Assembly: GCA_051294375.1 (NCBI GenBank)
Contig: CM119270.1
Span: 6,561,556 to 6,625,555, forward strand
Length of the DNA stretch: 64,000 nt
From: Paraspadella gotoi
Lineage: Eukaryota; Chaetognatha
Direction of reading: 5' to 3'
Program-made: the position numbers and the translations under genes
The notes under the pieces: model-generated
Told to the model about the DNA's origin: nothing
What the model saw: the letters and a program-made list of their open reading frames with translations, nothing else
The model's database searches: none
Part shown: positions 45,552-57,609 of the stretch, piece by piece
Layout: each line of letters opens with the position of its first letter
How positions within the stretch are numbered: the first letter of the stretch is position 1

Positions 45552-45594
<43 letters not shown>

Positions 45595-45890
45595 CCTCTC
45601 TTCTCTCTCCTCTCTCTTTCTCCTCATTCTCTCTCTCTCTCTATTCTCTCTCTCTCTATTTTCTCTCTCTCTATTTCTCTCTCTCTCTATTCTCTGGCGT
45701 CTCATCCCCCTCCTTCTCTTTTTTTGTGAAGAAGAACCACGAAGAAGAATTATAAAATCTTAAATTTTCTTCTTTTTAAAAAAAGAAACAGAAATAAGGA
45801 AATCTAGAAGGAACTCCAGTTGAATATCGGACATCCATTCCACGTCAATGGGAAGGAGACCTGAATAAGTCAAAGGCTTACGCATTTAGG
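43400..45890 (-). repeat. Block E', right arm copy, tandem to 39.6-41.96 kb
   Basis: Collinear with 39,596-41,957 and inverted to 16.6-19.15 kb. It has markedly more single-base insertions than the 39.6 kb copy, for example in the GCGCCAACTTTC cluster (43,650-43,800) and the GC-rich frame (44,905-45,165). The CT tract 45,430-45,700 is the counterpart of the gap in the other copy. Confidence 0.9.
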
Positions 45891-46540
45891 TGCAGCACTC
45901 GGGAACATAAATTTTATTTTGATGATCAAACAAGCATATTTAACGTGAGAATAATATGATTTAAGTGAGGAGTACAAAAAACGTATTTGCTATACTTGAC
46001 TTGGGGAACAGTATCTTAATTACAATATATTTATTTAGTAATCTTATAAAATCATAATTTTCAACAGATTATAATTTTTTTAAAATTTTTATTTTAAAAA
46101 GTTTACAAAAAACGTTTGTAGATTCAAAAAATATAAAATCCATTTATTAAAATTTCAATGTTTCCGCTGGCACCAGTGTCAACAAATTGCGGAAGAAAAG
46201 GAAAAAAAACAGTCAAATTCTCCATCTTTTTTACACTTCTGTAAGTAGAAACTATTATAGATGACACGTTTTGGTCATTTTCGCAGCTCTTAACCTAAAA
46301 ATATCATGTAACATATTTTACAAATGTTTAGTTTTTTCCGCGAATCCAAAACTGTTTCTTAAAAATTAACAAAAAAAATATGATTTTGAAATTTTTATGA
46401 TTTTATAAGGATATTACTATACAAACAAAATTTTAATTAATGATACTCGTTTACGCAACATTTTTGAACAGGCTGGCTGAATTATTTATATACATATACA
46501 AAGGCAGCAAAAAAAATTGTTCCATCGCTCAATCGTTTTC
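45890..46540. other. Unique AT-rich segment between E' and D'
   Basis: No counterpart between blocks D and E on the left side, which abut near 16,490-16,650. Only a short 63-aa piece with a hydrophobic Tyr/Ile run opens at 46,440, with no domain. Confidence 0.5.
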
Positions 46541-46870
46541 ATCACTCCACCCTATTCGCATCGGGCAAAAGACCCTTCGAAATGAACCAAAACTCAAACT
46601 CTCTCCCTCTCTCTCTCTCTCCTCCTCTCTCTCTCTCTCTCTCTCCGTCTCTCTCTCTTCTCTCGCTCTTTTGTTAACCCCATTCTCCCTCCCCAGTTTA
46701 AAACACTTAAGACTTCAAAAAGGTCAATTATGTTTTCCTGTACGTTTTGAGCCGTTTTGCTACTTAGCTACTTTTACTGCCTCTCTGGTAACTTGAAGAA
46801 AAGAAAGGGGAGGAAATGGAGAGAGAAGAGAGAGGAGAGAGAGAGAGAGAGAGAGAAGAAGAAGAGAGAC

Positions 46871-46914
<44 letters not shown>

Positions 46915-47824
46915 ACACTTTTTCTTCACCTCCACTAAAGGGCTGAGAGGAGGCAGTCATAAACCTTTCAAGTCCTCAGCCTTTGTTGTCCGCTCATTCT
47001 TCTCTCTTTCCCTTTTTTCTTTCCCTTTTTTCTCTCCCTTTTTTTTCCTTTCCTTTTCGTGTTTGGATCTCCCCTCACAAAAGGACAGAGAGAAAGGGGC
47101 AGGAAAGAGAAAGAGCGAGGAAGATTTACTGGTGGTTGGGAGAAACATAAAACTTAATTTTTTTTTTTATGTAAAATATAAAAGAAAACTGACCTTAAAC
47201 TTACCACTCGCTGTAGAATCCGAATAACTAATATATATAATTTGAATTAAAAGAAACACAAACATAATTAAAAAAAAAACTGTGAGGCTGTGACGTTGAT
47301 CACCGCGTGGTTATCTTTATCTATTTCCGCCAGGAAGTGAACAATGAAGGGGGCCTTGGCTCAGCGATAAACAGGTCGACTCGGAAGCGTCGTTCTCAGC
47401 GATGAATGGAAACTGGAAAAAAAAATTATCGGGTCATCGTCGTCCGTTAGTGCGAGGTTCAACAAACTCCGATGTTGAGAGAAAGGAACGATTCTTTCAG
47501 TGGATTTATTAGATAAATAACGACTCTTTTTTAATGGAATTTTAATGGAATCGGACGATAGCTTCAAATTTCGCTACTCCTAAATTTCCATAGAATTGGT
47601 ACAACTCACATAAAAATCCAATAAATCAAACCATTTTTTTTGGTAAAAATACGTATTTTGGTGGCAAAATTTACGTTGTGGGTGTGATCGAAATATTTTA
47701 AACAAAAATACTTTATTTATTAAAAGGTTCAATATTAAATGTCATCATAAATTGACCGAAACAGATTTAAATTCGTAGTATTAGTAGACATTGTATTGAT
47801 TTTACTTTCGTTTCGTTGTGTTTT

Positions 47825-47918
47825 AGGAATTTTAGGAAAAACAGTTTTGATAGTCAAACAACGATTTGTCAATAAAATCGTTGTTTGACTATCAAAACTG
47901 TTTCTCCTAAAATCCTTC
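47825..47918. repeat. Near-perfect palindrome (hairpin), copy 2
   Basis: GGAATTTTAGGAAAAACAG with GATAGTCAAACAACGATT is answered by AATCGTTGTTTGACTATC and CTGTTTCTCCTAAAATCC, arms of about 43 bp around an 8-bp TGTCAATA loop. The arms pair at nearly every position. Confidence 0.85.
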
Positions 47919-49369
47919 CATTTTTTTATCCATCCATCCAATACTTTGTTTCCGAAAATGACACAGCAAATTTATTGATTATCCTTCATTCTTTTTTAAA
48001 TAGTAAATTATTACACAGATTGTTCGAATCTCTAGGCCCTCCTCTCTTTCTCTCTCTTACCCTTTCGTTCAAAACAACATTCATTCCCAAGTGGAGATCT
48101 TTTCCCGTTCAAATGCAGTTTTCAAAGAAGCCAAAACAAAGGAGAGGATTTTCTCTTCTCCGAGAGGATTTTCCGGCTTGGGATCAAACAAATGGTATCG
48201 CCGTGAAATAAGGGCGAAAGAGAGAGAGAGAGTAGAGAAGAGAAAGAGACGAGAGAGAGAGAGGAGAGAGAGAGAGACGAGATTGCTGACGAGAAGAGAG
48301 GAAACATCATGTACGTCATCAGGTTTATGTCAGGTTTTTTTCTTACTTATTTTCTTTCCTGAGACTTTATTGACCGTGAAAAAAAGTGTTTTTTTTTCTA
48401 AATCCGCAATATTTTTTTCCGCCAGAGTTCCAAAAATGAAAAACGCCTTTCAAAATGTCGGCAAGACGTTTTTAAGCCTCAAAAATTGTAAGTTCATGAA
48501 CAAAAAAAGAAAAAAGTGTCGACGCCGACGAATTTAGAACTCAAAAAATTTCCATTTTTCTCTCTCTCTCTTTCTTTAAAAAAAAAAAGAAAATCTTTAA
48601 GGCGCCGGATCAAGTCGCCGCTCTGTGCCGCTTACAGCCGCGCCACGCCGGGCCGAGCCGCGCTCAGCCGCCGCTAAACTTTTTTTTTTTTCACTCGAGA
48701 GTTTTTCGAGTTTTTATGATAAAAAATGAGGTGAGTCGCTTTTGGCGGCGAAAAAGCGGCGAAGGAAAGAAGTGGGCGAGGCAGACCTTACCCAAGGCGA
48801 GCAGAATGGGGAAGTGGAGGGAGAAGAAGTTAGAGGGTGAGGTATTTCTTAGACTGGGGATCGAAGGAATTGACCGTTTAAATTTAGGACAAATGTGAAG
48901 CCATTGTCGAGGTTTTAAAGAGGAGATAGATATGTGAGAGGAATGGCTTGGCTAAACTTAAATTGCTAAAAGTTAAAATTAAATATAAGTGTATGACGGG
49001 TCATGGCCCAGGAATATTCGCCAAATATTTATAAAGATTTAAATTAAGGATGCGTCTTTTCCTTTCAATCTTCCATTTTTTTTTTCATAATTTAAAGAAT
49101 TTACCCCTTAATGTTAATTGAAGTAGTATAATCTTAGATTGGTCTTAAATTTTTTCTAACAATTAATAGAGAAAATAATTGAATTAAAGTAACTATCCAT
49201 AGTAATTCATATAAAACCCTCTTAACATTTTCCTCCAGCCAAACGCAATACCCGAAAGAATTCCTCAACGTGGCGCCGATTCTCGTCTCTCGATTCCAAC
49301 TTTCGCGTCAAAACTTGTAAACATCGCGAGTTTGAAAATAGAAATCATCAAGTGAGGAGCAAACAGAAA

Positions 49370-49880
49370 AAAAAATAGCTCCAGTGGCATCAAAATCAAA
49401 TCGCTCCTGCTCTTACAATATAGAATCTCTCCGGTGCCATCGAAATATAATCGCTGCGGTGATATTAAAATATAATTATTTTAGTGCCATCAATCTGATA
49501 TCTTAATTCACATTGAATTTCTCTTGCGCTACCAAAAAATAATTGCTCCAGTGTCTTACGAACGAAATCATTCTCGGACCATCAAAATAGATTTTTTTTC
49601 AGTAGAAACATAATCGATTTGCAAGAATGCCATCGAAATAAAATCGGCCCAGTACAACCAATAGAAAATTGGTTCAGCGCCGTAAAAATCGCTCGCCTGA
49701 TTGTCTACCGTGGAAATAAAATAAAAAATTCCGGCAAAATATCCATAACTGCACGAAGACAGAATTGATCGTCCGCCATTAAAATCAAATCAGCGTGAAA
49801 TCGAAGCGGCATCATCAAAAGAAAATCAATCTTGGTGCCATCGAGTACATTCGATCGAGCTCCATCAAAATAGAAAATGT
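49370..49880 (+). repeat. Degenerate minisatellite, TCGCTCCGGTGCCATCGAAA-like
   Basis: Units of about 26-30 bp with GTGCCATCGAAATA or close variants recur more than ten times. Complement of the array at 13,100-13,610. Confidence 0.7.
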
Positions 49881-50002
49881 TCTTTCGAGGCGTTGATATA
49901 AATAGTTGTATTTTGAAAGAAAAAAAAATAAGTGCCAACCATGTTCAGAAATCTTTAGAAAGCCTCATGGGAACGCTTTAAAAATAACCATTTCTTACAA
50001 CC

Positions 50003-50037
<35 letters not shown>

Positions 50038-50216
50038 NNNNNNNNNNNNNNNNNNNNNNNNNNNNNNNNNNNNNNNNNNNNNNNNNNNNNNNNNNNNNNN
50101 NNNNNNNNNNNNNNNNNNNNNNNNNNNNNNNNNNNNNNNNNNNNNNNNNNNNNNNNNNNNNNNNNNNNNNNNNNNNNNNNNNNNNNNNNNNNNNNNNNNN
50201 NNNNNNNNNNNNNNNN
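50038..50216. other. Assembly gap, 179 N, at a (CT)n edge
   Basis: Gap opening in a pure CT run. The left arm equivalent (12,800-12,900) is sequenced GA repeat. Confidence 0.98.
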
Positions 50217-50239
50217 GTATCACCCTCACGACCACCACT

Positions 50240-50510
50240 CCCCGACTGGCATTCGCCATGGCACATTGGCGCTTAAGTCGTCAATGCCACATTGCCTTTG
50301 GCACTTGAATTGGTAAATGCTGCATTGGTACATTGGCAGCTAAGTCGTCAATATGCCGTTGGTGTATTGGCACGTTTGCGCTTTAGTGGTCAATGCCGCA
50401 TTGGTGCATTGAGGCGCTTAAATTGGCAAATGCTACTTTGGCATATTGGCGCTTAAAAATCGGTAACGCCAAATTGGCGCATATGCGCGCAAGGGACACA
50501 TAGGCATTGG
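50240..50510 (+). repeat. Minisatellite, unit about 35 bp with ATTGGCGCTTAA core
   Basis: About seven units with GCATTGG, TTGGCGCTTAA and GTCAATGCC in fixed order. Inverse of 12,360-12,620. Confidence 0.8.
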
Positions 50511-50971
50511 CTCTCAAACTGGCGCCGTTCCACACTAGTTTATGGGCACATTGGGTTAGTAGGGATTTTTGGCTCATTGAAACTCGTGAATTAGGAAATA
50601 CGTCCTTTCTTTCGTCTTTCCACCCACTCGCGAACTTCGCCTCTTTCTTCCTCCTTTTCCTCCCTTCCTCCCTCTATTTCATCTCTCCCCTCCCTCTTCT
50701 CTCTCCCCCTCGTGCCCTACTGGCCTCTTGGTCCGCTTCTGATTCGAGCCGATCCTTTTTAACTGGATGGAAATCACCATCTTCCGTTCTCTATGGAAAA
50801 AAAACAGGAGCGTGGGCGGAGAGAGGGAGTGGGAAAGGAAGGGAGAGAGGGAGGGAGAGAGGGTGGTAAAGAAACATTAGGGGAGGGAGGGAGAAAGAAA
50901 GGAAGGAAGGGAGATATAGAAACAATGAAAGAGAAAGAGAGGGAGAGGGAGAGCCTAAAAAAGAGAGAGTA

Positions 50972-51006
<35 letters not shown>

Positions 51007-51634
51007 GAGAGTGAGAGAGTGAGAGAGAGTGAGAAAGTGAGAAAGAGAGAAAGAGAAAGAAACAAGAGGGAAGAGATAGATTTACGTAGAGGGATTCAAA
51101 TATGGAAAGAGAGATAGACACTGTCTCTCTTTCCATCTTTCTATTCTCAATTTCTGACAGAAGAGTAGAGGAAAGAAAAGCGACATGACAGCATGTGATA
51201 GAAGATGTGGGAAAAGACATTAATAGTAATCGAGCGTGGAGCGAGACAAAGATCGACTTATCAATTTACAAAACTTATTTAACTGTAAAAAATTGCCCAA
51301 AAAACGTATATATGTATATCATGATTATCTAAGTTTTTTTTCTATCCATTAATTTCCCACTACGAAAAAAATTTGTCGCAAGAGGGACGAGGATATAAAG
51401 GCCAGAATCAAAACAGAGAGAGAAAGAGAAAGACGGACAAAAACCGAAGCGACACCAACGTCCAAACTAGCCATACACACAAAAAAGAACCAGACGTTAG
51501 CATAACCTTTAGAACTAAAGAAGAAAAGAAAAAATAGGAAAATAAAAGAGAAAATTAGGAGGGAAGGTCGCAGCTGTTTGTGTTGACCTCGGGAGACTTT
51601 GGACAGGCTTTACAGGGTAAATGAGGGAGAGTGG

Positions 51635-51751
<117 letters not shown>

Positions 51752-52392
51752 CAAAAGAAATGGAAACAACAACGAACCGAGGGGGGAGGAGGCGGCGAAA
51801 TATTGGCGGCCAATTTCATAAATCACTCCCTTCTCTAGTTTTTGGGGGAAAGAAAGAAAGAAAGAGAGAAAAAAAATGAAAGAAAAAAGTAAAGAAAGAA
51901 AGAAAAAAGGAAAGAAAGAGAGAAATGTAAAATAAAAAAAATTTAAAAAAAGGAAAAAAATTTTTAAAAATTCAAAAAACTTTTCGCTGTAAATTTTTTT
52001 TTTCAGAATTCGTTCTTTTGGCGCCAAAATTTATGTGGAAAAAACCCTTTAGTAACTATGGACTCTGTTCACCGACTTTAAATAAATGACTTTGAGAACC
52101 GTGTATGTTACACGTAGTTACATTTGATAAATTAACTGTCGGCTATTGTTTCTTTTAATTTAATTTCAAACTATTTTGTTGCGTGTTTCTCAACGATTTT
52201 AACGAATTGAGAGAAAACAAGTCAGTTTCTTCGCCATCAAATTCTCTTTAAACCAAAAAAAATCTCAGCCAAATCTGGTTTAAAAAAAAGGGAAAAAGGA
52301 AAAGAAAAAAAGAAGGGAAAAAAAACTGACTGAAACATTTGAATTTTGAGTCTCGTTAGGAAACGCGCGACGACGATAAAGACGATGATTAT

Positions 52393-52401
52393 AACCACGA
52401 A

Positions 52402-52439
<38 letters not shown>

Positions 52440-52440
52440 T
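52393..52440 (+). repeat. Pure GAC trinucleotide run
   Basis: GACGACGAC run, partner of the GTC tract at 10,295-10,350. On the + strand it would encode poly-Asp or poly-Arg. Confidence 0.9.
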
Positions 52441-52880
52441 GAGAAAATCACTGTCGAATAATGAGATTTAGCGATGACGAAAGTCGCGGCCTTAAATGCG
52501 AACAACCTCTAACATCTTGGACGACGCTGACAAGTCAGTGACCTCAGTGATCCTTTTTCACATCCGGGTGGAGGAAAATGTTTGAAATGACGCATTTTGA
52601 GCGACGAAATTCGGCATCGAGCTTTTATGACTTCGACGAAATACGTGGATGATGAGGATAATAAAAATGATGACGAGAAAGGAAAGAAAAAGGTAGGTTC
52701 CAGAGGAAACTGAAAAAAATAAAGAGAAATTGAAAGAAAAAAGAAAGAAATAAAGAAAATCTTAAAAAGAATGAAACAAAAAAAATACTTAAAAAATCCG
52801 AAAAGGAAAAAAAACCCCAAAAAATATAGAATATAGAATATAGAAACCTGCTATGTTATTATCTTGTAAGTGTGATGGAG

Positions 52881-53125
52881 NNNNNNNNNNNNNNNNNNNN
52901 NNNNNNNNNNNNNNNNNNNNNNNNNNNNNNNNNNNNNNNNNNNNNNNNNNNNNNNNNNNNNNNNNNNNNNNNNNNNNNNNNNNNNNNNNNNNNNNNNNNN
53001 NNNNNNNNNNNNNNNNNNNNNNNNNNNNNNNNNNNNNNNNNNNNNNNNNNNNNNNNNNNNNNNNNNNNNNNNNNNNNNNNNNNNNNNNNNNNNNNNNNNN
53101 NNNNNNNNNNNNNNNNNNNNNNNNN
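52881..53125. other. Assembly gap, 245 N, at the end of the D' arm
   Basis: The outer inverted repeat ends exactly at this gap. Sequence on the far side is unique in the window. Confidence 0.98.
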
Positions 53126-53319
53126 GAGAGAGAGATAAGACAAAGAGAGAGAGAGAGTACATCCACCTATAAATTATAGGTTCCGGGCCACTCCCTCTCT
53201 TCGGCCATTCCCTCCATTCTCACGGCCGCCCAGCCCATTCTTCTTTTTTGATGTCTTTTTTTTCCAAGTTGGCGCCCAGCGCTGATGCGCTGCGTTCGAG
53301 CGTTGCTACCCGTTGCTGC

Positions 53320-53440
53320 CTTCCGAAGTTGCCATCCGGCGCTGCCATCTTTCGCTTTCCTTGTCAACAGAAACTGCCATCCGGCGCTGCCATCGGCACT
53401 GCTATCCGTGGCATTCGGCGTCGCGGCGTCACGGCGTCAC
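53320..53440 (+). repeat. Short GC-rich tandem repeat, GCCATCCGGCGCTGCCATC
   Basis: The 19-bp motif occurs twice, 52 bp apart, and is followed by a doubled GGCGTCAC. The overlapping frames (136 and 169 aa) continue only through gap Ns. Confidence 0.75.
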
Positions 53441-53506
53441 GGCAGCGTGGTAGGCGCCTCGTCTCGTCGCCTTCACCTCATTTCCTTCTTTCCCAATTGT
53501 TTCATG

Positions 53507-53659
53507 NNNNNNNNNNNNNNNNNNNNNNNNNNNNNNNNNNNNNNNNNNNNNNNNNNNNNNNNNNNNNNNNNNNNNNNNNNNNNNNNNNNNNNNNNNNNNN
53601 NNNNNNNNNNNNNNNNNNNNNNNNNNNNNNNNNNNNNNNNNNNNNNNNNNNNNNNNNNN
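53507..53659. other. Assembly gap, 153 N, at a (CA)n edge
   Basis: Followed by an ACACAC run. Confidence 0.98.
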
Positions 53660-53768
53660 ACACACACACACACACACACAAAGGGAGGGAAATGAAATAT
53701 GGAAGGCTCTCGTCCGGCGCCGATAGCCTAAGTTACCATAGCCCTGGAGAGAGGTAGAAAACCAGAGA

Positions 53769-53977
53769 NNNNNNNNNNNNNNNNNNNNNNNNNNNNNNNN
53801 NNNNNNNNNNNNNNNNNNNNNNNNNNNNNNNNNNNNNNNNNNNNNNNNNNNNNNNNNNNNNNNNNNNNNNNNNNNNNNNNNNNNNNNNNNNNNNNNNNNN
53901 NNNNNNNNNNNNNNNNNNNNNNNNNNNNNNNNNNNNNNNNNNNNNNNNNNNNNNNNNNNNNNNNNNNNNNNNNNNNN
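53769..53977. other. Assembly gap, 209 N
   Basis: Estimated-size gap with no repeat visible at its right edge. Confidence 0.98.
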
Positions 53978-54417
53978 CCTCGCCTGTGGTGATTAATTAA
54001 ACCGTCTCTTCTATGACAGAATTTTTAGTTTGATCTTCGCGCGAAAGAGCTTCCATTGAAAGACCTTAAATTCTACGCCTCGAATACCTTATCTAATTAA
54101 TTTTCTTACTATAACTTCATATTCCTAATACTAATCTTGTCCCACTTCCTCTCGTTTTATCATATGACTATCCAATCGATTTAGTTTAGACGTTAAGCCT
54201 AGCTATCGTAACATTCAGTTAACATTTATTTATTTATTTACATTTATTTCATATTACTACTTCTACTCTTCACGACATCGAGTTCACGTTTTCTATGAAT
54301 TCACGAGTTTCATCTATGAATATACTATGCCTTCCCAGCGGCCATTTTTTTCTTTCTTCCTCACCTGTCACCTTTCAATCACTTACCTTTTTCCATCTTT
54401 TCTCTCTCTCTCTCTCT
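53978..54417. other. Unique intergenic-like DNA, no gene recognised
   Basis: AT-rich with a TTTATTTATTTA run near 54,227-54,240. Ends in a CT microsatellite at the next gap. Confidence 0.5.
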
Positions 54418-54608
54418 NNNNNNNNNNNNNNNNNNNNNNNNNNNNNNNNNNNNNNNNNNNNNNNNNNNNNNNNNNNNNNNNNNNNNNNNNNNNNNNNNNN
54501 NNNNNNNNNNNNNNNNNNNNNNNNNNNNNNNNNNNNNNNNNNNNNNNNNNNNNNNNNNNNNNNNNNNNNNNNNNNNNNNNNNNNNNNNNNNNNNNNNNNN
54601 NNNNNNNN
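54418..54608. other. Assembly gap, 191 N, at a (CT)n edge
   Basis: Gap opening in a CT microsatellite. Confidence 0.98.
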
Positions 54609-54949
54609 CCACTTTCATTAATTCCCTCAGCAAAGTCTATTTCGGTCCGTCGGTTTTCTTCCTCCTCTTCCTCCTCCTTCCTCCTTAATCCTCGAGCTTT
54701 ACCTCATGACTCTCCCCTCTCCTCTCTCCCATTTCTCTCTCTGTCTCCCTCTCTCCCTCTCTCCCTCTCTCCCTCTCCCTCTCTCCGGTCCCAGAGCTTG
54801 GCGAAGAAAGACGTTGGATCCGAGTTCATTATTTAAAACTGAAAATGGTTCTGCGACCGATCGAGTTGTTGTTATGGTTGTTGTTGTTGTCCTTGGCGTG
54901 GCGATTATCGTTTTTGTTGTTGTGATTGTCGATTTACCGATCGGTTTTC

Positions 54950-55110
54950 TTTTTTTTTTTCTTTCTTTCTTTTTTCTATCCTTCTTTCTTTCTATCTTTC
55001 TTTCTTTCCTTCTTTCTTTCTTTCTTTCTTTCTTTTTATCTTTCTTCTTATTATCTTTCTGACTTACTTTCCAGTTTTCTTTCTTTCTTTCTTAATCTTT
55101 CTTTCATTAC
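54950..55110 (+). repeat. (TTTC)n tetranucleotide tract
   Basis: CTTTCTTT units over about 160 bp with interruptions. The Phe/Leu/Ser frames across it are rejected. Confidence 0.9.
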
Positions 55111-55287
55111 ATCTATTCTTCGTTCCTGTTAGTATCATTTCAATCCACCAGGAGAAAAAGCTTTTGGCTCGATTCCCATCCTCCCTTCTACAACAAAAAA
55201 ACTCTCGTCTCTCAATCATTTTCCTTCTGCCTCACCTCGTCTCATCTACCCACACCTCACCTACCCGAATCTTCCATGCATCCCCCC

Positions 55288-55517
55288 NNNNNNNNNNNNN
55301 NNNNNNNNNNNNNNNNNNNNNNNNNNNNNNNNNNNNNNNNNNNNNNNNNNNNNNNNNNNNNNNNNNNNNNNNNNNNNNNNNNNNNNNNNNNNNNNNNNNN
55401 NNNNNNNNNNNNNNNNNNNNNNNNNNNNNNNNNNNNNNNNNNNNNNNNNNNNNNNNNNNNNNNNNNNNNNNNNNNNNNNNNNNNNNNNNNNNNNNNNNNN
55501 NNNNNNNNNNNNNNNNN
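55288..55517. other. Assembly gap, 230 N, at a (GA)n edge
   Basis: Followed by AGAGAGAG. Confidence 0.98.
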
Positions 55518-55623
55518 AGAGAGAGAGAGAGAGTTATGATTATCCCAGGCGAAAGTTTTTCATCAGAGGTAAACATCGAGCTCGAGTTGTCGTGAGAAAC
55601 GAGAAAACTCTAGTTCATTTGTC

Positions 55624-55890
55624 TTGTCTATGTCTTGCTTTCATTTTCTGGGTAATAATAATACTAAAGTTTGGTTAAAACTTAAAACTCGCTTTTTTCG
55701 CTTTTCTTTTCTTTGGACTAACTTTCTTTTTTTTCTCCTCTTTCCCTTTCTCGCTCACTCGCACGACCAAAACATCAAGGACGATAAAGATGATGTCGAT
55801 GACGAAAACCATTATGACGACGACGACGACGACGACGACGACGATGACAAAGTCACTTTCTCTCCAGACCGAAAAACCAGTGAATCGTGA
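55624..55890 (+). CDS. Weak candidate: small frame with poly-Asp tail
   Basis: An 88-aa frame starting MSMSCFHFLGNNNTKVW, with a Phe-rich hydrophobic segment (about residues 24-46) ending FLAHSHDQN, then an acidic tail with eleven Asp from a GAC repeat. The layout resembles a signal or anchor segment followed by an acidic region, but the pyrimidine-rich DNA of this neighbourhood yields Phe-rich frames everywhere and no splice or homology support exists. Most likely chance. Confidence 0.15.
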   Translation: MSMSCFHFLGNNNTKVWLKLKTRFFRFSFLWTNFLFFLLFPFLAHSHDQNIKDDKDDVDDENHYDDDDDDDDDDDKVTFSPDRKTSES

Positions 55891-56214
55891 CTCAAAATTT
55901 TCTACTCAATATTTTTTCTTTTAAAATCGAAGTTTATGGTAGCGTAGTCAACAGAGAAGAAAGCTGCTTTCGGTTTAAATTACAGAAGCAAAAAAATGAG
56001 GATAAAACAAATAAATAATCCGAACTACCACAGTGATTTCACGAAAAATCACAAACATCAAAGTGAAAGGCTCAACATTCGATTGGCCTACTGCAGCTTG
56101 GTCAAACTCCCATTGAGCAGAATAAAGTGTTCAGTTCTTATTTTTTTTTTAATAGAGGGAAAAGTTTTATTGACAGGCGAGCGATGAAAACGCTGGACGA
56201 CGACCTCGTGAGAT

Positions 56215-56902
56215 GGCCTCATCTCTCTCTCTCTCTCTCTCGTCCTTCTCTTCTCTCTCTCTCTCTCTCTCTCTCTCCTCTCCTCCGTCTCTCTCCTCCT
56301 CTTCTCTCTCTCTTCTCTCTCTCGCTCGCCCCTTTGCTTCTCTTTATTTTTCCCCGCTTGGTCCGCTTTTTTCTCTGCATAACGCTCGCCCGCACAGTTC
56401 GGGCGTTTTTTCTATTCGTTCTTCTTTCTTCTTTTCCTTTCTTCTTTACTTTCTTTCTTTCTATTTTCTTTTTTTCTGCTTCTCCTCTTTTTCTTTCTTT
56501 CTAATCTTTCTTTTACTCTTTCTCTTTCTTTCTTTTTTCTTCTTTATTCTTTCTCTTTTTCGGATCTGTCTTTCTTCTATTCTTTCTCTTTTTCGGCTGT
56601 TGTCATGTCTGTCTCTCTTTCTTTCTTTCTTTCTTTCTGCTTTCTTCTTTCTTTCTTCTTTTTTCTTTTTTTTCTTTCCATTCCTCTCCCGCCGAAGTCG
56701 AAAACGAGTTTCATTTTCGCGCCTTTTCGTTGTCATCGTTATTTTCTGTCGCCCCTTTTTTCCTTTTCCTTTCCTCCTCTCTTCCTCTCTCTCTTCCTCC
56801 TTTCCTCTGCTCTTTTTTCGTTCCCTTTTCCTCCACGTCGCGTGTTCATCCTTCGCAATCGTCAATTCGGATAGATCTTTTTCTTTTGCCCTGTCTCTCT
56901 CT

Positions 56903-56936
<34 letters not shown>

Positions 56937-57154
56937 CTTTCTCTCTTCTCGTCTCTCAGTCTCTCTCTTCTTCTCTCTCTCGTCTCTCTCTCTCTCCTCT
57001 CTTCTTCTCTTTCTCTCATACTCCCACTTATCTCTTCTCCTCATTCTCTCTCTAAATTATATTCGTTCTCTTTCTTTCTCTCTCTTCTGTTTTCTCGTCC
57101 TTTCTCTCTCTCTTCTTCATTCTCTCCTTCTCTCTTCTTCTCTCTCTCTCTCCG

Positions 57155-57188
<34 letters not shown>

Positions 57189-57220
57189 TCTCTCTCTCCT
57201 CTCTCTCTGTCTTTCGCTTT
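56215..57220 (+). repeat. Long pyrimidine-rich (CT)n/(CTTT)n region
   Basis: About 1 kb of near-continuous pyrimidine sequence with CT and TTTC repeats. The 280-aa frame over it is a Ser/Leu/Phe translation and not a gene. Confidence 0.9.
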
Positions 57221-57548
57221 CCACTAAAAGTCTTCCCCCTTTGTATTTTTTCGCTTTCGTCAATAGCTACTGTACTTTGCCACGGTCAGATTTTTTTTTC
57301 TTCTTGCGGTGGAAACACAAATAGCAATGAGTAACATTGAGTACAGTTACATTTTTTTTCCTCTCTATTATATTTTGAAAAAAACGGTCACCTACTTAAC
57401 AAAGTCGGGAAAAATATTCGGAAAGAGACAAATTAAGAAAACTTTTTTTATTTTCGATTCGCTCGTCTCTAATTTAGATTTTGCATATTTTTTTTTTAAA
57501 TTGTATTTGCATCGAATTTTTCCGGGGATTTTTCTCTCCGGTTTTACC

Positions 57549-57552
<4 letters not shown>

Positions 57553-57602
<50 letters not shown>
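57553..57602 (+). repeat. (GA)n microsatellite
   Basis: Pure GA dinucleotide run. Confidence 0.97.

Positions 57603-57609
<7 letters not shown>

Noticed and set aside
47355-47400. TGGCTCAGCGA with a following hairpin, tRNA- or SINE-like
   Set aside because: No B box downstream and the copy at 15,740-15,790 does not fold as a tRNA.
56213-57055. 280-aa + strand frame, the longest fully sequenced one with a Met start in the last 11 kb
   Set aside because: Translation of a pyrimidine-rich repeat; Ser/Leu/Phe only.
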